Shown piece by piece: positions 8,660-17,794 of a DNA stretch of 64,000 nt. The stretch is from the NCBI GenBank assembly GCA_030428945.1, contig JAUIEC010000003.1, positions 124,001 to 188,000 on the forward strand, read 5' to 3'. The stretch's first letter is position 1. Each line of letters opens with the position of its first letter. The position numbers and the translations under genes are program-made. Under the pieces are notes generated by a model that had not been told where the DNA came from, made no database searches, and saw only the letters and a list, made by a program, of their open reading frames with translations. The DNA comes from Phycisphaerae bacterium (lineage in GTDB: Bacteria; Planctomycetota; Phycisphaerae; UBA1845; Fen-1342).

Positions 8660-9235
8660 ATGATCAACGCACCTCGTGAGGCTGCGTCCGCGCGCCACGC
8701 ACGGCGTTTTTCGCCGTGGCTGCGCAGGCTCGCCACGCTGGCTGTTCTGGTCGCCGCGGTCGGGGCACTGACCCCGCCCCCCGGGCAGGCTTTCCAGGGC
8801 ATGCCACCCGTCTACTTCGCGGCACCGGCACCGGCCTCCCGCATCGAGGCGGCCCGCCGGCGACCCACGCTGCGGCAACTGCTGACCGACGATTATCACC
8901 CGCACCCGCTCCGCCGGGTCCACCGCGTCACCGCCTACTGCGATCGCGGCCTGACCGCGGCCGGCGTTCCGTCCGGCGAGGGGCAGTGTGCCGCGCCGGC
9001 CGACCTGCCGTTCGGGGCGATCGTGCACATTCCGGAACTGGATCGAAGCTTCGTGGTGACTGACCGGACGGCCCGGCGGTTCCGCCACAACACGGTCGAC
9101 ATCTTCATTCCGTCCCGCGAGGACTGCCTGGACTTCGGGCTGAACTACCTCGAGTGCGAGGTGTATCTACCACAGGCGGAACACGACTACGGATCGCGGG
9201 ACCTGGCCGAAGTGGTGGAAACCTTCACCCCCTGA
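8660..9235 (+). CDS. Exported 3D-domain (Asp-box) protein
   Basis: 191 aa. An N-terminal basic stretch (to about residue 25) is followed by a hydrophobic segment LATLAVLVAAVGAL and a cleavage-like AFQ. Residues 90-180 carry the layout of the 3D domain of MltA-like and YabE-like wall enzymes: VTAYCDRG, then PFGAIVHIPELD, VVTDRTAR and TVDIFIPSREDC..FG. The double-psi barrel usually carries three Asp residues, and at least two are visible here (VTD and VDIF). Function is probably peptidoglycan remodelling, but no lytic partner domain is present. GGAAGGA precedes ATG 8660; an upstream in-frame ATG at 8561 is unsupported. Confidence 0.7.
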   Translation: MINAPREAASARHARRFSPWLRRLATLAVLVAAVGALTPPPGQAFQGMPPVYFAAPAPASRIEAARRRPTLRQLLTDDYHPHPLRRVHRVTAYCDRGLTAAGVPSGEGQCAAPADLPFGAIVHIPELDRSFVVTDRTARRFRHNTVDIFIPSREDCLDFGLNYLECEVYLPQAEHDYGSRDLAEVVETFTP

Positions 9236-9284
9236 GGGCGGATCGCCTACGATCTTCGACCAGGAAGTACCGGGGATCCGATCC

Positions 9285-10595
9285 ATGAGCGAAAAGACCA
9301 GCCTGGCCGCGGGCGTCAGTTCGTCCCGTCGTCTGGACGAGTACGTCGACCTGGTCCGCCGCCTGTCGCTGAACACCGACCCGAACGAAATGCTGCAGAC
9401 GATCTCGTCGAAGATGGGATTCGTCATCCAGGCCGACGAGCGGGTCAGCTTCAACCGCAACAACGTTCCGGATGGCGCCATCCGGATCACACGCTCGACG
9501 CGCTGGCAGCATGAGCCTGATCCGTGGCGTGAGCAGGGCAGCCTGCCCGTCGTCACCGGCAGCGTGCTGAACGACCTGATCCATGCCGGCCAGCCGCAGA
9601 AGATCGACGATCTGCGGATTGTCCCCGACGACCCCGCCTACGAACACCTGTCCGGGATGCGGTCGCTGATCGCCAGCCCGCTGTTTCACCAGGGCGAGCC
9701 GACCTACATGGTCGCCCTGATGCGACGCGACCCCAACGCCTTCAGCGTTGACGAACTGACCTCGTTCGTGCTGACCAGCAACCTCGTCGGCCGCGTGACC
9801 ACCAACCTGCTCCTGAACCAGCAGCTCGAACACGCCTACAAACGCCTCGACCGCGAATTCAGCCTGGTCGGGCAGATCCAGCGCGGCCTGCTGCCGGCCG
9901 CGCCGCCGAAGATCCCGGGCGTCAGTGTCGCGACGTTCTACGAACCCAGCACGCGGGCGGGCGGTGACTACTACGACTTCTTCACCGTTCCCGGCGGAGG
10001 CTGGGGAATCTTCATCGCCGATGTCAGCGGGCACGGACCCGGGGCCGCCGTGGTGATGGCGATGATGCGGACCCTGCTGCGGGTCGCGGTCGAGCGGCAG
10101 GAAGTCACGCCCAGCCCGGGCGGGCTGCTGAACTTCCTGAACGACCGGCTGGCCGACTCGGTCAGCGGCGGGCAGTTCGTGACCGCCTTCGCGGCCGTGC
10201 TGTATCCGCAGGAGAAGCGGATGGTCTACGCCAACGCCGGTCACAATCCGCCGCGCTGGCTGCGGGGCGCCTCGTCGCAGGTGGTCGCCCTGGACGGCGA
10301 CCACAGCCTGCCGTTGACGATCGTGCCGGACCTCGATGCGCCCGACAACACCATCCAGGCCGGCGAGGGCGATCGGTTCCTGTTCTACACCGACGGCATC
10401 ACCGAAGCCGAGAACCAGGCCGGCACGCAGTTCGGCACCCCGGGCCTCGACGCCGCCCTCGGCTGCTGCTCGTGGAGCCCCGAGTCCCTCGTCCAGGCCA
10501 TCCTCACCAGCCTGCGGACACACGTCGGCGAGGAACCCGCCGCCGACGACCAGACCCTCGTCGCGGTCGCGCTGCACGGTGGGGAGGGATTCTGA
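9285..10595 (+). CDS. GAF-SpoIIE serine phosphatase (RsbU-like)
   Basis: 436 aa. Residues about 20-190 form a GAF-like sensor. A helix with QLEHAYKRLDREFSLVGQIQRGLLP (the usual linker) leads into a PP2C-type SpoIIE domain. AGGDYYDFF, IADVSGHGPGAAVVMA, ANAGHNPP, YTDGITEAEN and DDQTLVAVA hold the metal-binding Asp/Gly residues. Such enzymes dephosphorylate STAS anti-anti-sigma factors to release a partner-switched sigma factor, but no STAS or HATPase anti-sigma gene is visible nearby. GGGGA lies eight bases before the ATG. An 8-base tandem repeat begins 12 bases after its stop codon. Confidence 0.9.
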   Translation: MSEKTSLAAGVSSSRRLDEYVDLVRRLSLNTDPNEMLQTISSKMGFVIQADERVSFNRNNVPDGAIRITRSTRWQHEPDPWREQGSLPVVTGSVLNDLIHAGQPQKIDDLRIVPDDPAYEHLSGMRSLIASPLFHQGEPTYMVALMRRDPNAFSVDELTSFVLTSNLVGRVTTNLLLNQQLEHAYKRLDREFSLVGQIQRGLLPAAPPKIPGVSVATFYEPSTRAGGDYYDFFTVPGGGWGIFIADVSGHGPGAAVVMAMMRTLLRVAVERQEVTPSPGGLLNFLNDRLADSVSGGQFVTAFAAVLYPQEKRMVYANAGHNPPRWLRGASSQVVALDGDHSLPLTIVPDLDAPDNTIQAGEGDRFLFYTDGITEAENQAGTQFGTPGLDAALGCCSWSPESLVQAILTSLRTHVGEEPAADDQTLVAVALHGGEGF

Positions 10596-10603
10596 TGACA
10601 GTC

Positions 10604-10815
10604 AGCAGGTGAGCAAGTAAGCAAGTGAGCAAGTGCCAAGACAACGGCGGCTGCGTTTGTGGACATGCCTGACGTCCGGGACCTGCCGCCTCTCGTGCGG
10701 AAGCGCAGAGTGGACCGCGTCCAGTCTGAGTGGAAGTCGCCTTGGAGATGCGAGCCGCAGAGGTGTCGCAGGCGCACCTTGCTTACTTGCTCACCTGCTT
10801 ACTTGCTTACTCGTC
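10604..10815. repeat. Inverted pair of 8-base tandem repeat tracts between convergent genes
   Basis: GTGAGCAA/GTAAGCAA units run at 10608-10634 on the + strand and again in inverted orientation at 10777-10811. The arms contain a perfect 19-base inverted repeat (10604-10622 with 10780-10798). One tract starts 12 bases after the phosphatase stop and the other 6 bases after the PEP-CTERM gene stop on the opposite strand. The 145 bases between show no convincing gene. Confidence 0.75.
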
Positions 10816-10816
10816 C

Positions 10817-11740
10817 TCACCGCCTGCGGATCAGCAGCAGGCCGGCGCCGAGCAGGAGGGCGGCGGTGGCTGGTTCGGGGATGACGGTCGGGGTCGGGCC
10901 GACCGTGCCGGTTTCGGGTTCCAGCACGCGGGCGGTCAGCGAGAACGCGACGTCTTCGCCGACGAACTCGGCCGTCAACTGGTCGCCTGCTTCCGCCAGG
11001 ACCGTTTCGCCGAGGACGGCGGCCTGGTCGGCCAGGCTGGTCTGGATTTCCTCGACGATGCGATCGATCGGCGACTCGGGGAAGATGCCCGTCACGCCGC
11101 TGACGTCGACGCCGAAGCTGGCCAGGGCGGCCACGACCAGGTCGAAGTACAGGTTGCCCTTGATGTTGATCGGACCGATGTCGAAGTCGGTGTCGACGTC
11201 GCCGTCCAGCACGAGGCCGTCGGCGATCAGCGCGCCGTTGGTGTTGTTGACCTGCAGCGTCGTGTCATAGAAACCCAGCGGGTTGATGCTCAGGTCGCTG
11301 ATCACGTCGAGCGTGCCCTGCAGCGAGAAGTCCTGCCCGCCGGTGATCGCCCGGAACTCGTAGTTCATGTTCGCGACATTGAAGATCACGTCCGCGGTCG
11401 GAATCCCGCGGGTCGTGTAGCCGGCCGTCATGCTGGTCGCGCCGGCCAGTTGCAGTTCCAGGTTGCCGAAGTCGAAGATCTCGGGACGCCCGAGCACGTC
11501 CGGCCCGAACGAGCGGTCGAACTCGAGCCGGTAGCCCTGGCCGAACTGGTTGGGCACGATCCGAGTCCGCCCGATCCGCGACCCGGTCGCCCGTGTCCCG
11601 CCCGCGCCGGTACCCAGCGGCCCGCCGCTCGGCGTGGCCGCGACCTGGAATCCCCGGAAGACGTCCTGGAAGAACTGCGCCTGCGAGGTCGGAACGGCCA
11701 ACGCCGCGACAACCGCCAGGGTTACGATTCGATGTTGCAC
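10817..11740 (-). CDS. PEP-CTERM sorted exported protein
   Basis: 307 aa. The GTG start has GGAGG seven bases upstream. The signal peptide is QHRIVTLAVVAALAVPTSQA, with cleavage before QFFQ. The middle is a beta-rich domain (repeated NLELQLAGA, YEFRAITGG, DFDIGPINIKG strands) without a family I recognise. The C-terminus is a canonical PEP-CTERM tripartite tail: the IPEP motif, a hydrophobic helix ALLLGAGLLL, and a terminal RRR. Known PEP-CTERM proteins are processed by exosortase and go to the cell surface or extracellular matrix; no exosortase gene is in the window. Confidence 0.88.
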   Translation of the reverse strand: MQHRIVTLAVVAALAVPTSQAQFFQDVFRGFQVAATPSGGPLGTGAGGTRATGSRIGRTRIVPNQFGQGYRLEFDRSFGPDVLGRPEIFDFGNLELQLAGATSMTAGYTTRGIPTADVIFNVANMNYEFRAITGGQDFSLQGTLDVISDLSINPLGFYDTTLQVNNTNGALIADGLVLDGDVDTDFDIGPINIKGNLYFDLVVAALASFGVDVSGVTGIFPESPIDRIVEEIQTSLADQAAVLGETVLAEAGDQLTAEFVGEDVAFSLTARVLEPETGTVGPTPTVIPEPATAALLLGAGLLLIRRR

Positions 11741-11861
11741 GTTCGCTCCTCCGCGGGGGCGACGAGGGCGGCCGCCGTCAGGCAGCGCACCCGGAACAGA
11801 CTGCGTCAGCAATCAAGAATAGACCGCGCCAAGGCCAGCTTCAAGCGGCCTGAACCTCGGT

Positions 11862-11987
11862 CCGTACGTACAGTACGGTATCGGTGTGCGGCGGCTCTTG
11901 ATTCACTGGCAGTTTTTGCCCGGCAGCCCGCATCTTCCGCAATTTCGGCAAGTTAGAGATTTTCGGTCCGAGAACGTGCGGTATAAT
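11862..11987 (+). promoter_or_regulatory. Palindrome and -10 element upstream of the HEAT-repeat gene
   Basis: The palindrome CCGTAC-GTACA-GTACGG spans 11862-11878, and a perfect TATAAT lies at 11982-11987, 61 bases before the HEAT-repeat gene start. A -35 is not clear; TTTTCG at 11960 is the best at a 16-base spacing. The rest of 11741-12047 shows nothing else. Confidence 0.35.
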
Positions 11988-12047
11988 CCGAAGGGAACCG
12001 TTCGGGATCTCGCGAAAACCGCGCTAATCCAGACAGAGAAGCGACTT

Positions 12048-14459
12048 ATGAACACCGGCCGGGGCAGCGGCGTCGCGATGCTCGTCATCCTCGGCCTGCT
12101 CTCTGCCGCTACCGCCCAGGTTCCGACCACCAGCCCCACCCTTTCCGAGGTCCAGCAGCAGCAGCTTCGTGAGCTGCTGACCCTGATTGAAGATCCGAAT
12201 CCGCCGCCCGCCCGCCGCATCGGCGCCACGCAACTGCTCGGCCATGACTGGCTTCCGGCCGGCACCGTCCTGACCCTGCTTCGCCACCCGGAGCCCGCGC
12301 CGCGGATCGCGATTGCCGCGGCCCTGGCCCAGACCGGCACCCACTGGTCCGCCGACCTCGTCCCGCCGCTGCTCGGGATGCTCGTCAGCGAGGACGAGGC
12401 CGAGCGGCAGTCCGCGGCCGCCGCGCTGGCCGGGGGACCGCCGGCGCTGACGCTGCCGGCGGTGCGTGAGCGACTGGTCCGGCCCGGTGCCGGCGGTGCC
12501 GAGTGCCGTGCCATGGTCGACGTGCTCGTCCGCATGCCGGTCCGCGATGCGCTGCAGGTGCTCGTCGAGACCGTCCGGACAGCCGGGCCGGACGTGGCCG
12601 CCTACGCCCGGGCGGGTCTGATGGATGTGGTCGGCGAAGAGGTTCCGGCCGATCCCGCGAGCCTGGCCGCCTGGTGGGCCCGCCTGGAGGACGAACCGCT
12701 GACCACCTGGCAGGAGGGGCGCATCCGCCAGTTGCAGTCGCGGGCGCAGCGGCTTGGTCAGCGCGTCCGTGATCTCGAGAATCGTCTGACCGCTGCGCTG
12801 CGTGAAGCGTACCTGCGCGTGCCCGAAGACGAGCGGGCGGCGACACTCCGCCGGCATCTCGGCGATGCCTCGCCCGTGGTCCGCCTGCTGGGGCTCGACC
12901 TGGTGCAGTCGAGCATGGCCGAGGGTCGCCAGCCTTCGGCGGAAGTCGAGCAGGCCACCCGCGCGCTGCTGCGCGACGGCGATCCGGTCGTCCGGGCGAT
13001 CGCCGCCCAGACCGTCGCCGCCCAGCGCAGTCCGGCGGATGAGCAGACCTTCCTGGCAATCCTGGCCGGCGAGCAGGTCAGCGACGTGCAGCGGGCGCTG
13101 CTGAACGGCCTTGGATACGTCGGCACGAGCGTGTCGGCTGATCGCCTGCTGGCGTTTCTGGATGACGACGACCTGCGAACGTCCGACGAAGCGGTGCGGA
13201 GTCTCGGACGCCTGGCCGAGCGCGGCATGCTGAACGGCGAGGTGCGCACCCGCGTGGCCGACCGGTTGCTGGCCCGCTTCAGCGAGGTGCGTGACCGGGA
13301 CGGCTACGAGGCCCGCGTCCTGTGGGCGATGGGGCGGGTGGCCGACCCGCGGTTCGGGCCGGTGTTCGTCGAGGTGACCCGGTCCAGCGCGACGCCCGCC
13401 AACAGGCTGGCGGCGTTGCGGGCCCTGGCGATCCTCGTCCGGCAGGACCCGCCCGTGCCGAGTCACGGTGAGATGCGGGCCGCGATCGCGGGACTGCTGG
13501 GCGATGACGACCTGGCCACGCGGCGCGTTGCCGCCGAGACCCTGGCCGAGATCGCGACGCCGGCGGAACTCGATGCGCTCTGCGCGCGGCTCGATCCGGG
13601 CACCGAGCCCGATGACGAGATTCGGCGGGTGGTCTGGAACGGGTGCGCGCGACTGCTGGCGACGCTCCCCGACGAAGCGCTGCGCCCGTACGTCGCGCGG
13701 CTGACGCAGCCACCGCTGACCGATGCGCAGCGGACCACGCTGCTGCAGCAGGCGCTGGCGGTTCTGCCCGCGGACCCGGATCGCGGTCGGCGGGGGGCGC
13801 TGCGGTCGGAACTCGCGACGCTGCTGCTGCGCGGCGGCCAGATGGCGCCCGCGCTGCAGGCGGCCCGCGGCGCGCTGCCCGACCTGCACGAGGCGGGGGA
13901 GACCGACCTGGCGGACCTGGCCGCGTTCACGCTCGATCTCGCGCTGCGCAGCGGCGCCTATGACGCGAACCTGGCGGGCGAGTTGAACGGCCTGAATCCG
14001 ACGCTGAACCTGGATGCGCTCTGGGCCGCGCAGTGCCTGCGGATTCGCGACCTGCTGCGCCCGCAGACGGTTGCCCTGGCGATCGACCTGCTGGCGGCGC
14101 TGGACACGCACCCGCCGGAGAAACTCAGCACCGTGGCCCGCGAGCAGGTCCGCACGCTGCGTCGCCAGGCCGAGGAACTGGTTCGCGACGAGAACCGCCG
14201 CATCGTCCGCGACGGGCTCGTCATCCTGCGCGAGCGACCCGATGACGAGACCGCCCGGCAGTCGATCGTGGCGCTCGGGGCGGCCGCGATTCCCGAACTG
14301 CGCAGCGCCCTCTGGAACGTGCTGAACGCCGAGCCTTTGGACCGCGAAGCCGAGCGGCGGATTCACGACCTGCTGAAGCAACTGCAGCCCACCTGGCCGG
14401 GTTTCGCGTCCGACGCGCCGCTGGAACTCAAGCGATCCACGCTGGGCGGGCCGGAGTAG
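12048..14459 (+). CDS. Exported HEAT-repeat protein
   Basis: 803 aa with a signal peptide (GVAMLVILGLLSAATAQ). Nearly the whole chain is alpha-helical HEAT/armadillo repeats. Recurring units such as RRIGATQLLGHDW, RIAIAAALAQTG, RQSAAAALAGGP, VVRAIAAQTVAAQ and ATRRVAAETLAEIATPAEL are spaced 30-40 residues. A coiled coil, about 225-250 (GRIRQLQSRAQRLGQRVRDL), interrupts them. HEAT solenoids are protein-binding scaffolds; being exported, this one probably organises envelope proteins. ATG 12048 is chosen because the signal peptide begins there; the frame is open further upstream without a ribosome-binding site. No catalytic motif is visible. Confidence 0.8.
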   Translation: MNTGRGSGVAMLVILGLLSAATAQVPTTSPTLSEVQQQQLRELLTLIEDPNPPPARRIGATQLLGHDWLPAGTVLTLLRHPEPAPRIAIAAALAQTGTHWSADLVPPLLGMLVSEDEAERQSAAAALAGGPPALTLPAVRERLVRPGAGGAECRAMVDVLVRMPVRDALQVLVETVRTAGPDVAAYARAGLMDVVGEEVPADPASLAAWWARLEDEPLTTWQEGRIRQLQSRAQRLGQRVRDLENRLTAALREAYLRVPEDERAATLRRHLGDASPVVRLLGLDLVQSSMAEGRQPSAEVEQATRALLRDGDPVVRAIAAQTVAAQRSPADEQTFLAILAGEQVSDVQRALLNGLGYVGTSVSADRLLAFLDDDDLRTSDEAVRSLGRLAERGMLNGEVRTRVADRLLARFSEVRDRDGYEARVLWAMGRVADPRFGPVFVEVTRSSATPANRLAALRALAILVRQDPPVPSHGEMRAAIAGLLGDDDLATRRVAAETLAEIATPAELDALCARLDPGTEPDDEIRRVVWNGCARLLATLPDEALRPYVARLTQPPLTDAQRTTLLQQALAVLPADPDRGRRGALRSELATLLLRGGQMAPALQAARGALPDLHEAGETDLADLAAFTLDLALRSGAYDANLAGELNGLNPTLNLDALWAAQCLRIRDLLRPQTVALAIDLLAALDTHPPEKLSTVAREQVRTLRRQAEELVRDENRRIVRDGLVILRERPDDETARQSIVALGAAAIPELRSALWNVLNAEPLDREAERRIHDLLKQLQPTWPGFASDAPLELKRSTLGGPE

Positions 14460-14521
14460 CGGGCAGAGGCCGGGAACGGAATGAACGGACCCGGTCGTCC
14501 TTCACGCCGTCACGCTCTCAC

Positions 14522-15433
14522 TCAATCACCGGCATGGTCGTTCGGACGATGTGACAGGAAGCCGACGCTGGATGCGAAGCACTGTTCGCGGAAGCGTTGC
14601 CGCTGCGCGTCGTCGCGGGCGTCTTCGTCACGCAGGTCATCGAGGTTGGCCAGGCAGCGCTGGCAGCCTGCGCCGTCGGCGTGGAACTCGACGTAGGTCT
14701 GCCAGTTCTGGTCGAGCGTGCCCAGCAGGTAGCGGCCGAGCGTCGAGCGTTTCGGGCACGAGATGCCCTCCTCGCGCCAGATGTGGGCGACCGAACTCGT
14801 CGCGGCCAGGTCGCTCTCGCGCCAGTTGTGCTGCACGCTGGCCGCTTCGGTCAACTGCCGCCAGCGTTCCAGCACGCGGAACTTGATGCCGGCCACGGCG
14901 GTTTCGCTCAGTTCCAGGTCGCTGGCGACTTCCTTGTTGCGCATGCCCAGCACGACCAGCATCTCGATCACGATCAGGTCCTGGAAGCGGGCCTGGGCGC
15001 AGCAGTTCTCGGCCCAGCGGCGAAGGCAGTCGACCAGCGCGATCCGCTGCGCGTCGCGCGATTCCTCGCGGGCGACGTAGTCGCTGGGCGTGTCGACCTG
15101 CAGCCAGGCGGCCGGGGCGTCTTCGAGTTCGAGGGCTTCGAGGCTCTGGCGCTGGCCCTTGCTGCGGCGCCGGAAGAAGTCGTTCAGCTTGTTGCGGAGG
15201 ATCGCGAACAGGTAGGTTTCCAGCGAACGGCTGGCGTCGTAGCGCGGCAGGCTGCGCATCAGGCCGAGAAAGGTCTCCTGCACCAGGTCCTCCGCCTCGC
15301 TTCGCTGGGCCAGGCGGCGGCGGGCGAAACTCAGCAGGCGACCCTGGTAGCGCTCGATGACCTCGCGCCAGGCGGCCGCATCGCCGGCCTGCACCGCGCG
15401 GATCAGGAAGGCGTCGGCCTCGGTCGAGGACAT
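14522..15433 (-). CDS. ECF-type RNA polymerase sigma factor with Cys-rich C-terminal extension
   Basis: 303 aa. Residues 1-100 hold sigma region 2 (WREVIERYQGRLLSFARRR, AEDLVQETFLGLMRSLPRYD, LETYLFAILRNKLNDFFRRR). Residues 125-195 hold region 4 with an RNKEVASDLELSETAVAGIKFRVLERW helix-turn-helix. An extra 100 residues then contain CPKRSTLGRYLLGTL and HADGAGCQRC, a His/Cys arrangement reminiscent of zinc-binding anti-sigma folds, fused to the sigma factor itself. It is the last gene of the FHA/kinase/sigma operon, 97 bases after the kinase. The extension may be a built-in regulatory domain. GGAG lies six bases before the ATG. Confidence 0.9.
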   Translation of the reverse strand: MSSTEADAFLIRAVQAGDAAAWREVIERYQGRLLSFARRRLAQRSEAEDLVQETFLGLMRSLPRYDASRSLETYLFAILRNKLNDFFRRRSKGQRQSLEALELEDAPAAWLQVDTPSDYVAREESRDAQRIALVDCLRRWAENCCAQARFQDLIVIEMLVVLGMRNKEVASDLELSETAVAGIKFRVLERWRQLTEAASVQHNWRESDLAATSSVAHIWREEGISCPKRSTLGRYLLGTLDQNWQTYVEFHADGAGCQRCLANLDDLRDEDARDDAQRQRFREQCFASSVGFLSHRPNDHAGD

Positions 15434-15530
15434 CGGCGTCTCCGCAAACCGTGACCCGCTGCGCCGCCACTCCGGGCACCGCGGGCGCCCGGAGAATACC
15501 GCAACCTCGCGGCGGCGACCAATCGCGACC

Positions 15531-17768
15531 TCAGACCACGATCGTGCGGTGAGGCGACTTCTTGGGCCAGAACACCAGGGTGACCGCGACGACCGTCAGC
15601 GCGACCACCAGCACCAGCGGGCCGTTGTGCGACGAGTGCAGCGCGTCCAGTTGATCGCGGAAGATCAGCCGCAGCGGTTCCGCGGCCGGGCCGAGGGCCA
15701 CGCCCGCGGCGAGCATTCCGAGTCCGCAGCCGACGATGCCGCGCAGGAAGTGCCAGACGCCGTCGGCGCGGCGGGCGGTCACCAGCAGCAGCAGGCCCAG
15801 CACGAACGGAATCATCACGACGAAGCGCGGCACGTTGACGCTGGCGGAATTGTACTTGTCGACGATCTGCACGCCCGAGAGACCGACGTAACCACCCGGC
15901 ACTTCGACCTGGAACTGGAACCCGAGCGCCCAGACGAAGCCGATCACGATCAGCGACTTGGCCAGGAACGCCAGTCCGGCATTCGCGGCCCGGCCGACGA
16001 ACGAGGGCTGCGCGGCCGACAGTTCACGCGGGGCGGTGTGACTCCCGGACTGCTCCGCCGGCGGTGCCGGCGGCGGCGCGGGCGGTACAGGCGGTGTCGC
16101 CGCGGCCTGCGGCGGCTGAACCGGCCGGCGATGAACGGGTGGCGGCGGCGGTGGCGGCGGCGTGGCGGGCCGATCGTACGAGGCGGCCCGCTGCACGAGT
16201 CGCTCGTCGGGTCCGGGCCCGCTGCGGTGGGCGAAGATGGCGGCCGCCATCGGCATCAGCAGCGCCAGGGCCGCGCCGAGGGCGGCGCCCTGCAACGGAT
16301 AGTCACCGTCGGTCGCGATGGCCGCGCCGATCAGGCCGACCACGGCCGGCATCCAGAAGCCGTGCTCGTGCTCGCGCCGGCGTCCGCGTTCGATCCGGTC
16401 GTGCCAGTTGAATGCCACCATGACGGCGGCCAGGGCCACGAACAGGCCGGGGAAGTCGCCGCGGACCTCCTCGGTGGCCAAGCCCAGGCCGGGAAGCATT
16501 CCGACGGCGGCGGCCGACCCGTAGAGGATCCGTTCGACGATGCCGTGTCGCAGCGGCAGGAATTGCAGCAGTTTGAAGTGTGCGAACAGGGCGCCGAACA
16601 TCGCGCCGCCGAGCATCATCGCCAGCGAGACGCCCGACTCGGGCATGCGGCGGGTGGTGGCCCCGATCAGCAGTCCGACCGCGGTGACGATGATGGCGAC
16701 GATCGCGGCCTGCCCGAGGAAGCGCGTCGTGCACTTGCGCTTGTTGCCGCGGGCCGCGGGCTGCGGCTCGCGCTCGTGGCGCCGGGCGGGCCTTTCGCCG
16801 GGCATGGCGGGAATCGGCGGGATCGGCGGGAAGTCCATCGCGCGGGCGTCGAGCGGTGCGACGGGTCGCGGTCCGCCGCGTCCGGGCGAGGTCTGCGTCT
16901 GGGCGGCGTCGGTCGCATCGGGGTAGCGCTGCGCGCCGGCCAGCGAGGCCGGGTTGAAGCTGGCGATGCTGTCGCTGATCTCCTGCACGCTGGTGATCGC
17001 GTCGACCATTTCGTTGACGTCCTGGTAGCGCCGGGCCGGGTCCTTGTCGAGGGCCCGCGCGATCACGCTGCGGAACGGTTCCGGAATGCCGACCAGGTCC
17101 GGCCGGTCGTTCAGGTGCCGCATCAGGATCTCGCCCATGCTCGACCCGGTATACGGCAGGCGGCCGGTCAGCAGTTCGAACAGGATCACGCCGAGGGCGT
17201 AGATGTCGATCGCCTTGGAGTAGCTGCCCGAGCCGATCTCCGGGGCCATGTAGTGGACGGTGCCGACGCTGACGGTGTTGCCGCTGTGGGCGCTCATCGC
17301 GATGTGCTTGCTGAGTCCGTAGTCGCCGATCTTGACGTAGCCGTCGTCGTAGAAGATGTTGCCCGGCTTCAGGTCGCGGTGCACGATTCCGCGATCGTGC
17401 AGGTACGACAGGCCCGCGGCGATGCCCTGCAGGAAGAAGGCCGCCTTCTGCGGACCCATCCCGTCCGGTTCGGCCGTCAGCAGTTCGCGCAGCGACGGGC
17501 CGCTGACGTACTCCATGATCACGAACGGTTCGTTCTCGGCGTTGTGCTGCACGTCGTAGATCGTGATCAGGTGCGGGCTCTTCAGGTTCATCACCTGGCT
17601 GATGCCGCGCAGTTCGACTTCCGGATTCTCGCGCAGGTACTTGGCCGCCACCTGCTTGCCCGAGTCGTATACGGCGTAGTAGACCTCGCCGAAGCCGCCC
17701 CGACCGACGGCACGCTGAATCGTCAGGCGATCCAGCGGCCGGTCACCATGTCTGAATGTATAGGCCAC
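15531..17768 (-). CDS. Transmembrane Ser/Thr protein kinase (Hanks type)
   Basis: 745 aa. The kinase domain (about 15-270) has GRGGFGEV (22-29), Lys43 in VAAKYL, HRDLKPGN (130-137) and APE (175-177). The metal-binding DFG is DYG (149-151). A Pro-rich linker follows, then a set of membrane helices (about 345-500), a second Pro-rich spacer (PPPPPPPP), and more helices to the C-terminus, ending in a basic tail. GTG start with GGAGG seven bases upstream. It sits 26 bases after the FHA gene, so a phosphopeptide-binding partner and a sigma factor share its operon. Substrates are not visible from sequence; the FHA protein is the obvious candidate. Confidence 0.92.
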   Translation of the reverse strand: MAYTFRHGDRPLDRLTIQRAVGRGGFGEVYYAVYDSGKQVAAKYLRENPEVELRGISQVMNLKSPHLITIYDVQHNAENEPFVIMEYVSGPSLRELLTAEPDGMGPQKAAFFLQGIAAGLSYLHDRGIVHRDLKPGNIFYDDGYVKIGDYGLSKHIAMSAHSGNTVSVGTVHYMAPEIGSGSYSKAIDIYALGVILFELLTGRLPYTGSSMGEILMRHLNDRPDLVGIPEPFRSVIARALDKDPARRYQDVNEMVDAITSVQEISDSIASFNPASLAGAQRYPDATDAAQTQTSPGRGGPRPVAPLDARAMDFPPIPPIPAMPGERPARRHEREPQPAARGNKRKCTTRFLGQAAIVAIIVTAVGLLIGATTRRMPESGVSLAMMLGGAMFGALFAHFKLLQFLPLRHGIVERILYGSAAAVGMLPGLGLATEEVRGDFPGLFVALAAVMVAFNWHDRIERGRRREHEHGFWMPAVVGLIGAAIATDGDYPLQGAALGAALALLMPMAAAIFAHRSGPGPDERLVQRAASYDRPATPPPPPPPPVHRRPVQPPQAAATPPVPPAPPPAPPAEQSGSHTAPRELSAAQPSFVGRAANAGLAFLAKSLIVIGFVWALGFQFQVEVPGGYVGLSGVQIVDKYNSASVNVPRFVVMIPFVLGLLLLVTARRADGVWHFLRGIVGCGLGMLAAGVALGPAAEPLRLIFRDQLDALHSSHNGPLVLVVALTVVAVTLVFWPKKSPHRTIVV

Positions 17769-17794
17769 GATGGCTCCTCCCGCCCAGGCTCGCG

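Noticed and set aside
12024..14381. 785-aa frame opposite the HEAT-repeat gene, and similar long frames opposite pyrG, kinases, EF-G and the N-terminal TadZ-like gene
   Set aside because: Shadow frames: no ribosome-binding site, no domain, and mirror-type residue bias.
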